A stretch of DNA of 64,000 bases from Streptosporangium album. GTDB lineage: Bacteria > Actinomycetota > Actinomycetes > Streptosporangiales > Streptosporangiaceae. The stretch covers positions 868,001 to 932,000 of the forward strand of contig NZ_JACHJU010000002.1 in assembly GCF_014203795.1 (NCBI RefSeq), read 5' to 3'. Position 1 is the first letter of the stretch; the number at the start of each line of letters is the position of its first letter. The notes under the pieces are model-generated. The model had not been told where the DNA came from, ran no database searches, and saw nothing but the letters and a program-made list of their open reading frames with translations. This document shows positions 48,799-55,461 of this stretch, one piece after another. A program made the translations under genes and the position numbers.

Positions 48799-48824
48799 TC
48801 CGGTGCCCGCCGTTCCTCCGGTCC

Positions 48825-48875
48825 TTGACAAGATTCTTTTCTCTACTCAATGTGATATGAGTCACAGAGTAGAGA
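48825..48875 (+). promoter_or_regulatory. promoter and inverted repeat upstream of the leader peptide
   Basis: A consensus TTGACA (48825-48830) is followed 17 bp later by CAATGT (48848-48853) or 22 bp later by TGATAT. TCTCTACTC (48840-48848) and GAGTAGAGA (48867-48875) are perfect 9-bp inverted repeats around the -10 region. A nested ACTCA/TGAGT pair offers an alternative fold. The stretch is strikingly AT-rich for this genome and reads as an operator or a 5' RNA hairpin. Confidence 0.6.
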
Positions 48876-48891
48876 GGAATAGACATACGTT

Positions 48892-48996
48892 ATGAGGAGG
48901 TTCTTCCCCCTCGTGAGGTTTTCCCCGGTGATCGTGTGGCTTGTCGAGCGGCTACACGTCGACCTGTGCCGCCTGAACAGCCAGCTCTGTCGCTGA
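48892..48996 (+). CDS. cysteine-containing leader peptide
   Basis: A 34-codon ORF ending HVDLCRLNSQLCR. This matches the actinobacterial putative-leader-peptide pattern (HVDLxRxxSxLCR) that I recall ahead of sulfur-assimilation and related operons. Cys residues at positions 26 and 33 would make ribosomes pause when Cys-tRNA is scarce. The start may instead be GTG 48913, which has GAGGAGG upstream and would give 27 residues. It lies about 80 bp before the symporter gene and just after a strong promoter. A regulatory role is inferred from the pattern and position. Confidence 0.7.
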   Translation: MRRFFPLVRFSPVIVWLVERLHVDLCRLNSQLCR

Positions 48997-49074
48997 ACGC
49001 TGTCCCCCCACCCCTCATCTCCTCACCCGCATGACCGTGTCCGCTCCGGCATGCCCTTTCACGGAGTCCCGTAC

Positions 49075-50367
49075 ATGAAGAGATTCTCTTTCTCCCTGCA
49101 GTTGCTGCTGGGCCTGGTCGTCGGCGTCGCCCTCGGGTTCGTCGCCCGTGCCGGCGACGTCACCTGGCTCACCACCACCCTGACCGAGGTCGGCAAGCTC
49201 TTCGTCCAGCTCCTCAAGCTGGCCGTCCCGCCGCTGGTCTTCACCGCCGTCGTCGTCAGTGTGGCCAACCTGCGCAACGTCAACGGAGCCGCCAGGCTCG
49301 CGGGCAAGACATTGCTGTGGTTCCTGGTCACCTCGCTGATCGCGGTGGCCTTCGGGATCGGCCTCGGGCTGATCCTCAACCCCGGCCTGGGCGTCACCAT
49401 CGCCACCGAGGGCGCCAAGGCGGTGGACCTGGAAGGCGCCGGAACCTGGGTCGACTTCCTGACCGGCATCATCCCGACCAACATCGTCACCGCCTTCACC
49501 GAGCTCAACGTCCTCCAGATCGTCTTCCTGGGAGTCGTCCTCGGCGCCGCCGCCCTGGCGGTCGGCGACAAGGCCGAGCCGTTCCTGAACCTCAGCCGCT
49601 CGGTGCTCGAACTGGTCCAGAAGGCCCTGTGGTGGGTCATCCGGCTGGCCCCGATCGGCACCGCCGGTCTCATCGGAAAGTCCGTCGCCAGCTACGGCTG
49701 GGAGCTGCTCGCCCCGCTCGCCAAGCTCAGCGCGGGTGTCTACATCGGATGCCTTCTGGTCCTGCTGGTGAGCTACCCGCTGCTGCTGGCGTTCGTCGCC
49801 AAGGTCAACCCGGTCACCTTCTACCGCAACGCCTGGCCCGCCATCGAGCTGGCCTTCGTCTCCCGCTCCTCGGTCGGGACCATGCCGCTCACCCAGCGCG
49901 TCACCACCGAGCGTCTCGGCGTGGACCGCGACTACGCCTCCTTCGCGGTGCCGTTCGGCGCGACCACCAAGATGGACGGCTGCGCCGCGATCTACCCGGC
50001 ACTCGCTGCGATCTTCGTGGCCCAGGTGTTCAACATCCCGCTCGGCGTCGGGCAGTACCTGCTGATCGCGTTCGTCTCCGTGGTGGGCTCCGCCGCGACC
50101 GCCGGTCTCACCGGCGCGATCGTGATGCTCACCCTCACCCTGAGCACGCTCGGCCTGCCCCTTGAGGGCGTCGGCCTGCTGCTGGCCATCGACCCGATCC
50201 TCGACATGATCCGTACCGCCACCAACGTGGCGGGGCAGCTCGTGGTGCCGGTCATCGTGGCCCGTTCGGAGGGAAGACTGGACGAGAGCGTGTTCAACGC
50301 TCCGCCGCAGCCGCTGGACGAGGCCCCCCGCTCCACCGTCCGGGTGTCTGATCCCCTTCCGGCCTGA
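49075..50367 (+). CDS. dicarboxylate/amino acid:cation symporter (DAACS/SDF family)
   Basis: A 430-residue membrane transporter from ATG 49075, with GGAG eight bases upstream. Helices alternate through the first 250 residues. The family core follows: SRSSVGTMPLTQRV (re-entrant hairpin), PFGATTKMDGCAAIYP (cation/substrate helix) and DPILDMIRTATNVAG. Family members import glutamate, aspartate, C4-dicarboxylates, serine or, in the TcyP branch, cystine. The Cys-containing leader peptide upstream favours a sulfur amino acid substrate, but motifs alone do not decide. A GCGA-capped terminator follows. Confidence 0.9.
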   Translation: MKRFSFSLQLLLGLVVGVALGFVARAGDVTWLTTTLTEVGKLFVQLLKLAVPPLVFTAVVVSVANLRNVNGAARLAGKTLLWFLVTSLIAVAFGIGLGLILNPGLGVTIATEGAKAVDLEGAGTWVDFLTGIIPTNIVTAFTELNVLQIVFLGVVLGAAALAVGDKAEPFLNLSRSVLELVQKALWWVIRLAPIGTAGLIGKSVASYGWELLAPLAKLSAGVYIGCLLVLLVSYPLLLAFVAKVNPVTFYRNAWPAIELAFVSRSSVGTMPLTQRVTTERLGVDRDYASFAVPFGATTKMDGCAAIYPALAAIFVAQVFNIPLGVGQYLLIAFVSVVGSAATAGLTGAIVMLTLTLSTLGLPLEGVGLLLAIDPILDMIRTATNVAGQLVVPVIVARSEGRLDESVFNAPPQPLDEAPRSTVRVSDPLPA

Positions 50368-50377
50368 CAGCGGCCAT

Positions 50378-50409
50378 CGGGCGGGCTCCAGGCGACTGGA
50401 GCCCGCCCG
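50378..50409 (+). terminator. terminator after the symporter gene
   Basis: CGGGCGGGCTCCAG, GNRA-type loop GCGA, CTGGAGCCCGCCCG: a perfect 14-bp stem starting 10 bp after the stop. Confidence 0.88.
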
Positions 50410-50495
50410 CGAATCATCCCGGGTCAAACCCGTCTGTGAACCGTCCCCGGCGGGGACGGGGAACGACGCCGGCGAACGGCCATAGCATGCGAGTC

Positions 50496-51563
50496 ATGAC
50501 CGCCACCCACGCTCTCCGCCGTCAACGTCTCGCCGCGTTGCTCCCCGCCCACGAGGCCGACGCGATCCTGGTCACCCGCGGTGTCAACGTGCGCTACCTG
50601 ACCGGTCTGGCCAGCTCCAACGCCGCGGTGCTCGTCCGGGCCGACGCCCGCGCCACGCTGGCCACGGACTCCCGCTACGCCGAGACCGCGCGCCGGGCCT
50701 GCTCCGACATCGAGGTGATCGAGGAGCGTGACGTCGCCGGATGCCTCGTCTCGATGGCCGACAGGGTCGCCGTCGAGGCCCATCACATGCCCGTCGCCGA
50801 CTACTTCCGGCTCGGAGACGACCTGCTGCGCCTGTCCGGAGTGGTGGAGTCGGTGCGCCGGGTCAAGGACGAGGCCGAGATCGACCTCATCCGCACCGCG
50901 TGCGCGCTCACCGACCAGGCTCTCGCCGACGTCCTGCCCACGCTGCGGCCCGGGGTGACCGAGAGGGAGATCGCCAGGGCGCTGGAGTCGCGGATGATCG
51001 AACTGGGGGCCGAGAAGCCCGCCTTCGAGTCGATCGTGGCGAGCGGTCCCAACGGCTCGATCCCGCACCACTCGCCCTCGGGCCGGCCGCTGGAGCGAGG
51101 CGACCTGGTCACGATGGACTTCGGGGCGCTGTACGAGGGCTACCACGCCGACATGACCCGGACGGTGGCGATCGGCGAGCCCGCCTCATGGCAGCGGGAG
51201 CTGTACGACCTGGTCCACGCCGCCCAGCGGGCCGGTCGCCATGCCGTACGGCCCGGCGCGGTCACCCACGAGGTGGACGCCGCCGCCCGTGACGTCATCG
51301 CCGAGGCGGGCTATGGAGACTACTTCGGCCACGGCCTCGGCCACGGCGTCGGACTGGAGATCCACGAGGTGCCGTTCCTGTCTCCGGCGAAGCCAGAGCC
51401 CGACTACGAGCACGCTAGACTAGAGGATCGAGTTCCGGTCACCGTTGAGCCAGGGGTTTACCTACCGGGCAGGGGCGGCGTCCGCATCGAGGACACGCTC
51501 GTGACGCGTGATGACGGACCGGAACTTCTCACACGGACGACCAAAGAGCTGCTTGTCCTTTAA
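50496..51563 (+). CDS. pepQ: M24 metallopeptidase, Xaa-Pro aminopeptidase/PepQ-like
   Basis: About 355 residues from ATG 50496; ATG 50487 is also possible and the ribosome-binding site is weak for both. The N-terminal creatinase-like domain ([17 protein letters not shown]) is followed by the pita-bread catalytic fold. The five metal ligands are visible in [17 protein letters not shown] (two Asp), [14 protein letters not shown] (His), VEPGVY and RIEDTL (two Glu). It cleaves N-terminal residues next to proline. Its position just upstream of efp is widely conserved, and the 25-bp gap suggests co-transcription. Confidence 0.92.
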   Translation: MTATHALRRQRLAALLPAHEADAILVTRGVNVRYLTGLASSNAAVLVRADARATLATDSRYAETARRACSDIEVIEERDVAGCLVSMADRVAVEAHHMPVADYFRLGDDLLRLSGVVESVRRVKDEAEIDLIRTACALTDQALADVLPTLRPGVTEREIARALESRMIELGAEKPAFESIVASGPNGSIPHHSPSGRPLERGDLVTMDFGALYEGYHADMTRTVAIGEPASWQRELYDLVHAAQRAGRHAVRPGAVTHEVDAAARDVIAEAGYGDYFGHGLGHGVGLEIHEVPFLSPAKPEPDYEHARLEDRVPVTVEPGVYLPGRGGVRIEDTLVTRDDGPELLTRTTKELLVL

Positions 51564-51588
51564 GAGCGGCCGTACGCAGGAGAAACTA

Positions 51589-52149
51589 GTGGCGACGACG
51601 AACGACCTCAAGAACGGCCTGGTGCTCAAGCTCGACGGCGGTGAGCTCTGGACGGTCGTGGAGTTCCAGCACGTCAAGCCCGGTAAGGGTGGTGCGTTCG
51701 TCCGCACCAAGATGAAGAACATCCTTTCCGGCAAGGTCGTCGACAGAACCTTCAACGCCGGGGTCAAGGTCGAAGTGGCCAACGTCGACAAGCGCGAGAT
51801 GCAGTTCTCCTACATGGACGGCGACGACTTTGTCTTCATGGACACCGAGACCTACGACATGCTCCATGTCTCCCGGGCCGGGGTCGGCGACGCCGCCAAC
51901 TACCTGCTGGAGAACATGCTCGCCACCGTGGCGATCAACGAGGGCAACGTGCTCTACGTCGACCTGCCCGCGGCCGTCGAGCTGATCATCTCCGAGACCG
52001 AGCCCGGCCTCCAGGGCGACCGCTCCACCGGCGGCACCAAGCCCGCCACGCTGGAGACCGGCGCCGAGATCAAGGTGCCGCTGTTCATCACGACCGGCGA
52101 GAAGGTCAAGGTCGACACCCGCACCGGCGATTACCTCGGCCGGGCCTGA
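51589..52149 (+). CDS. efp: translation elongation factor P
   Basis: A 186-residue three-domain, tRNA-shaped factor that relieves stalling at polyproline. The loop [10 protein letters not shown] carries the conserved Lys. The signature near residue 150 ([20 protein letters not shown]) is present. GTG 51589 is preceded by GCAGGAG, and the product [10 protein letters not shown] matches the family start. The stop shares a base with the nusB ATG (TGATG). Confidence 0.96.
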   Translation: MATTNDLKNGLVLKLDGGELWTVVEFQHVKPGKGGAFVRTKMKNILSGKVVDRTFNAGVKVEVANVDKREMQFSYMDGDDFVFMDTETYDMLHVSRAGVGDAANYLLENMLATVAINEGNVLYVDLPAAVELIISETEPGLQGDRSTGGTKPATLETGAEIKVPLFITTGEKVKVDTRTGDYLGRA

Positions 52150-52559
52150 TGTCGGCACGGGGTAAGGCGCGCAGGCGCGCGCTGGACATCCTGTTCGAGG
52201 CCGAGGCGCGGAGCCAGGATCCGCTGAGCGTCCTGGCCGAGCGCCTGGAGCGGGCGGAGCCGCCCGTCAACGAATACACCACGACGATCGTCGAGGGCGT
52301 GTGCCGGCACCGGTCGCGCATCGACGAACTGATCACCACCTACGCCGAGGGGTGGACGCTCGACCGCATGCCCGCGGTCGACCGCAACCTGCTGCGCGGC
52401 GGCACCTACGAGCTCCTGTGGATGCCCGACGTCCCCGAGGGCGTCGTCATCAGCGAATGGGTCGGCCTGGCCTCCGAGCTGTCGACCGACGAGTCGCCGC
52501 AGTTCGTCAACGGCCTGATGGCCCGGTTCAAGCAGCTCAAGCCCTCCCTGACGCTGTAG
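52149..52559 (+). CDS. nusB: transcription antitermination factor NusB
   Basis: A 136-residue all-helical RNA-binding protein. ARGKARRRALDILFEAEAR is the Arg-rich N-terminus, and VDRNLLRGGTYELLW and SPQFVNGLMARF are family signatures. With NusE/S10 it binds boxA of rRNA operons. The ATG overlaps the efp stop by one base, so translation is coupled, the standard efp-nusB arrangement. A 13-bp-stem terminator follows the gene. Confidence 0.96.
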   Translation: MSARGKARRRALDILFEAEARSQDPLSVLAERLERAEPPVNEYTTTIVEGVCRHRSRIDELITTYAEGWTLDRMPAVDRNLLRGGTYELLWMPDVPEGVVISEWVGLASELSTDESPQFVNGLMARFKQLKPSLTL

Positions 52560-52565
52560 GGCGCT

Positions 52566-52595
52566 CCGCGGGGGACCGATCCCGGTCTCCCGCGG
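52566..52595 (+). terminator. efp-nusB terminator
   Basis: A 13-bp stem with one G-U pair (arms CCGCGGGGGACCG and CGGTCTCCCGCGG) and an ATCC loop begins 7 bp after the nusB stop. Confidence 0.8.
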
Positions 52596-52754
52596 CGATG
52601 CTGTTCTCGCGTGGTTCGATCCCCTTTATCCGCCCGGGTTCTTCCGTGCCGGAAAAAGACTCGATCAAGCACGAGTATGGATCGTCCTTGGGTGGTCCCG
52701 GGGGCTGTCCGGCGTAGGCTGGGCTCGTCACCCGAAATAGGAGGCGATCTGAAG

Positions 52755-53513
52755 TTGCACGCCGTAGGCATCTCGCGGCAGGCAGGCACTCCGGCGGTCC
52801 GCACCGCCGTCGTCTGGGACGTCCTGCGGGCAGTGCTGGCCGAAAGGGTGTCCGCCACCGGGCGTGACCGCCTCGACATCGTCGACGCGGGAGGCGGCAC
52901 GGGAGGCTTCGCCGTTCCGCTGGCCGAACTCGGGCACTCCGTAACGGTCGTCGATCCCAGCCCCGACTCGCTGGCCGCGCTGGAGCGCCGCGCCGCGGAG
53001 GCGGGTGTGGGGGTGCGCGCGCTGCAGGGTGACGCCGCCGACCTGGGGGAGCTGCTCCCCGCCGACTGCGCCGACCTGGTTCTCTGCCACAGCGTGCTGG
53101 AGTACGTGGAGGATCCGGCCAGTGCGCTGACGGCCATGGCCGCGCTGCTGCGTGAGGGCGGGGCGATCAGTGTGCTGGCCGCCAACCCGCTCGCCGCCGC
53201 GCTGCACCGCTCGATCGCGGGCCGGTTCGACGAGGCCCGTCAGGTGCTGGACGACCCCGAGGGGCGCTGGGGCGACCGTGACCCCACCCCCCGGCGTTTC
53301 ACCCGGGAGGCCCTGGCGCGACTTCTCACCGTGACCGGCTTCGCTCTCGGCGAGGTCCACGGTGTGCGGATCTTCGCCGACCTGGTGCCCAGCCGGTTGC
53401 TCGACGGCGAGCCGGGGGCCGCACGTGCCCTGGTCGCCCTGGAACAGGCGGCGGCCGCCCATCCCGTGCTCCGGGACATCGCCACCCAGTTGCACGTCCT
53501 CGGCCACCGGTGA
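52755..53513 (+). CDS. class I SAM-dependent methyltransferase
   Basis: A protein of about 252 residues from TTG 52755, which has AGGAGG ten bases upstream; CTG 52749 is an alternative. SAM motif I is IVDAGGGTGGFAVPLAELG, with VTVVDPSPDSLAAL as the acidic motif II and LVLCHSVLEYVEDP as motif IV. It resembles the SmtA/CmoM-like group, but the substrate cannot be named. TAGGCT at 52715-52720 is a possible -10. dinB follows after 37 bp but has its own promoter. Confidence 0.85.
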   Translation: MHAVGISRQAGTPAVRTAVVWDVLRAVLAERVSATGRDRLDIVDAGGGTGGFAVPLAELGHSVTVVDPSPDSLAALERRAAEAGVGVRALQGDAADLGELLPADCADLVLCHSVLEYVEDPASALTAMAALLREGGAISVLAANPLAAALHRSIAGRFDEARQVLDDPEGRWGDRDPTPRRFTREALARLLTVTGFALGEVHGVRIFADLVPSRLLDGEPGAARALVALEQAAAAHPVLRDIATQLHVLGHR

Positions 53514-53516
53514 GGC

Positions 53517-53544
53517 TTGCATCGAACGCGTGTTCTCATAGGAT
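53517..53544 (+). promoter_or_regulatory. dinB promoter with LexA-type SOS box
   Basis: TTGCAT (53517-53522) and TAGGAT (53539-53544) are 16 bp apart. TCGAACGCGTGTTCTC (53522-53537) fills the spacer and matches the actinobacterial LexA box TCGAAC-N4-GTTCGA at 10 of 12 defined positions. The expected start point coincides with the dinB GTG at 53551, so the mRNA should be leaderless. Confidence 0.8.
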
Positions 53545-53550
53545 GGTGCC

Positions 53551-54789
53551 GTGTCGAGGAAGCAGCAGATGCCGCGCCCGAAGTCCGATCTGGGCGACGA
53601 CGACACCGGCTGCCCGATCCTCCACGTCGACATGGACGCGTTCTACGCCGGCGTTGAGCTGCGCGAGCGCCCGGAGCTCGTGGGCTCGCCCGTTATCATC
53701 GGCGCGCCCGGCGCGCGCGGCGTGGTGCTCAGCGCCACCTACGAGGCCCGGAGATTCGGGGTGCACTCGGCCATGCCCATGACCCGGGCCCGCCGGCTCT
53801 GCCCTCAGGCGGTGATCATCCCTCCCAGCCGGGGAAAGTACGCCGAGGTGTCGCGAGGTGTGATGGAGATCTTCCACACGTTCACCCCCGAGGTGGAGCC
53901 GATCGCCTCCGACGAGGCGTTCCTCGACGTCGGCGGGGCGCGCAAGAGGCTCGGCCCGTCGGCCGCCATCGCCGCGATGATCCGTGAGCGGGTCGCGCGG
54001 GAGCAGGGGATCACCTGTTCCGTCGGGGTCGCGAACAGCAAGTTCGTCGCCAAACTCGCGTCCCAGCACTGCAAGCCAGACGGCCTTCTGGTCGTTCCGG
54101 TGGACAAGGTGGTGGATTTCCTTCACCCCCTCCCGGTAGGGGCACTGTGGGGCGTAGGGGAGCGCACAGAGCAGTCTCTGGTCCGGTTGGGTGTCAGGAC
54201 CGTCGGTGATCTCGCGGCCATCCCGCTCGCCACCCTGCAACACCAGCTCGGCCAGGCCGCCGGCGCCCATCTGGCCGCACTCGCCTGGGGCCGCGACGAG
54301 CGCCCGGTGACCCCGCACGTGCCCGACAAGAGCATCGGGGCCGAAGAGACATTCGCCACAGATGTGGACGATCCCGTGAAGATCCGCAGAGAGCTGCTCC
54401 GCCTCTCCGAACGGGTCGCCGCCAGGCTCAGGGAGGGCGGCCACGTCGGCCGCACGGTCAGCGTGAAACTCCGCCGGGCCGATTTCAGCACCATCTCCCG
54501 GTCCCGGACGCTCCGAGAGCCCACGGACGTCGCCCAGGTGCTCTACGCGACCGCCTGCGATCTCTACGCCGCCGCCGGCCTGGAGAAAGTCCGGCTCCGC
54601 CTGGTCGGAGTGCGGGTGGAGAGCCTGCGTCCGGCCGGCGAGACGCCCCGGCAGCTCGGTCTGGGGGAGCGGGAGTCGGGCTGGCGGGAGGCCGAACAGG
54701 CGATGGACAGAGCTGCCCGGAGATTCGGCCGCGATGCGGTGCTCCCGGCGTCGCTTGTTCGCCCACCATTTGGTGAAATAGACCCATGA
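53551..54789 (+). CDS. dinB: DNA polymerase IV (Y family)
   Basis: A 412-residue translesion polymerase. Palm motifs HVDMDAFYAGVE and ASDEAFLDVGG hold the three catalytic acids. YEARRFGVHSAMP, SVGVANSKFVAKLAS and the little-finger domain from about residue 245 follow the family order. The C-terminus does not show a clear QxxLF-type clamp motif by eye (PPFGEIDP ends the protein). The GTG lies seven bases after the -10, with no ribosome-binding site, consistent with leaderless translation. Confidence 0.94.
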   Translation: MSRKQQMPRPKSDLGDDDTGCPILHVDMDAFYAGVELRERPELVGSPVIIGAPGARGVVLSATYEARRFGVHSAMPMTRARRLCPQAVIIPPSRGKYAEVSRGVMEIFHTFTPEVEPIASDEAFLDVGGARKRLGPSAAIAAMIRERVAREQGITCSVGVANSKFVAKLASQHCKPDGLLVVPVDKVVDFLHPLPVGALWGVGERTEQSLVRLGVRTVGDLAAIPLATLQHQLGQAAGAHLAALAWGRDERPVTPHVPDKSIGAEETFATDVDDPVKIRRELLRLSERVAARLREGGHVGRTVSVKLRRADFSTISRSRTLREPTDVAQVLYATACDLYAAAGLEKVRLRLVGVRVESLRPAGETPRQLGLGERESGWREAEQAMDRAARRFGRDAVLPASLVRPPFGEIDP

Positions 54790-54936
54790 CGCCTCCTCCG
54801 GTTTGGACTACGTTGGACGTTTTCTTTCGTCTACGTCTACAGCCTCGTATTCTGGGGATAACCGACCGCGAGGTTCGGACACCCCGTGTCGTTCGTCACC
54901 GTCTTCCCCGTCCTGGGGCTGTCCTTGGGAGGCGCC

Positions 54937-55344
54937 GTGCCGCTCTCTGATCACGAGCAGCGCCTGCTCGACCAGATCGAGCAGGCCCTCTACGCTGAGG
55001 ACCCTAAATGGGCCAACACCGTGAGGATCAGTGATCCACGCAGCCACTACAAGCGCCGCCTGGTAAAGGCCTCCATCGGCTTCGTCCTGGGCATCGTCCT
55101 GTTGATGGTCGGCGTCGTGATCAACAACATCCCGCTGGGCATCCCGTTGGGTGTCGGCGGTTTTGTGATCATGCTCGCCGCATGTCTGTGGGGTCTGTCC
55201 AGTTGGAAGCGGATGAACGGGTTCGGTGAGGCCACCGCCTCACCGTCCGGACAGCCGAGCAAGGGCGGGCGCCGTGGCGGCTCCCGGCAGAGCTTCATGG
55301 AGCGCATGGAAGAGCGCTGGCGCCGCCGTCACGACGAGCGCTAG
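54937..55344 (+). CDS. DUF3040 membrane protein
   Basis: A 135-residue protein from GTG 54937, which has GGGAGG six bases upstream; an earlier GTG at 54886 would add 17 residues not usual in the family. VPLSDHEQRLLDQIEQALYA is the conserved DUF3040 N-terminus. Two transmembrane helices (about residues 45-62 and 67-86) are followed by a basic tail. It is a widespread actinobacterial protein of unknown function. Two hairpins lie between it and the converging transglutaminase gene. Confidence 0.88.
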   Translation: MPLSDHEQRLLDQIEQALYAEDPKWANTVRISDPRSHYKRRLVKASIGFVLGIVLLMVGVVINNIPLGIPLGVGGFVIMLAACLWGLSSWKRMNGFGEATASPSGQPSKGGRRGGSRQSFMERMEERWRRRHDER

Positions 55345-55350
55345 CGGGAA

Positions 55351-55379
55351 GGTCCCGCCCCTTTCGCGGTGGCGGGACC
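55351..55379 (+). terminator. DUF3040 gene terminator
   Basis: GGTCCCGCC and GGCGGGACC form a 9-bp stem with an 11-nt loop, 6 bp after the stop. Confidence 0.7.
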
Positions 55380-55380
55380 C

Positions 55381-55427
55381 CGATCCTGAGTGGGCCGTCT
55401 CCGCCGGAGACGGCCCACTCAGGATCG
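55381..55427. terminator. bidirectional terminator, 23-bp stem
   Basis: Arms CGATCCTGAGTGGGCCGTCT... and the exact complement pair over 23 bp around a single base. Lying between converging genes, it can terminate both. Confidence 0.85.
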
Positions 55428-55461
55428 ATCCGGCCTTCCCCCGGTCCCGGAGCCCGCGCCC

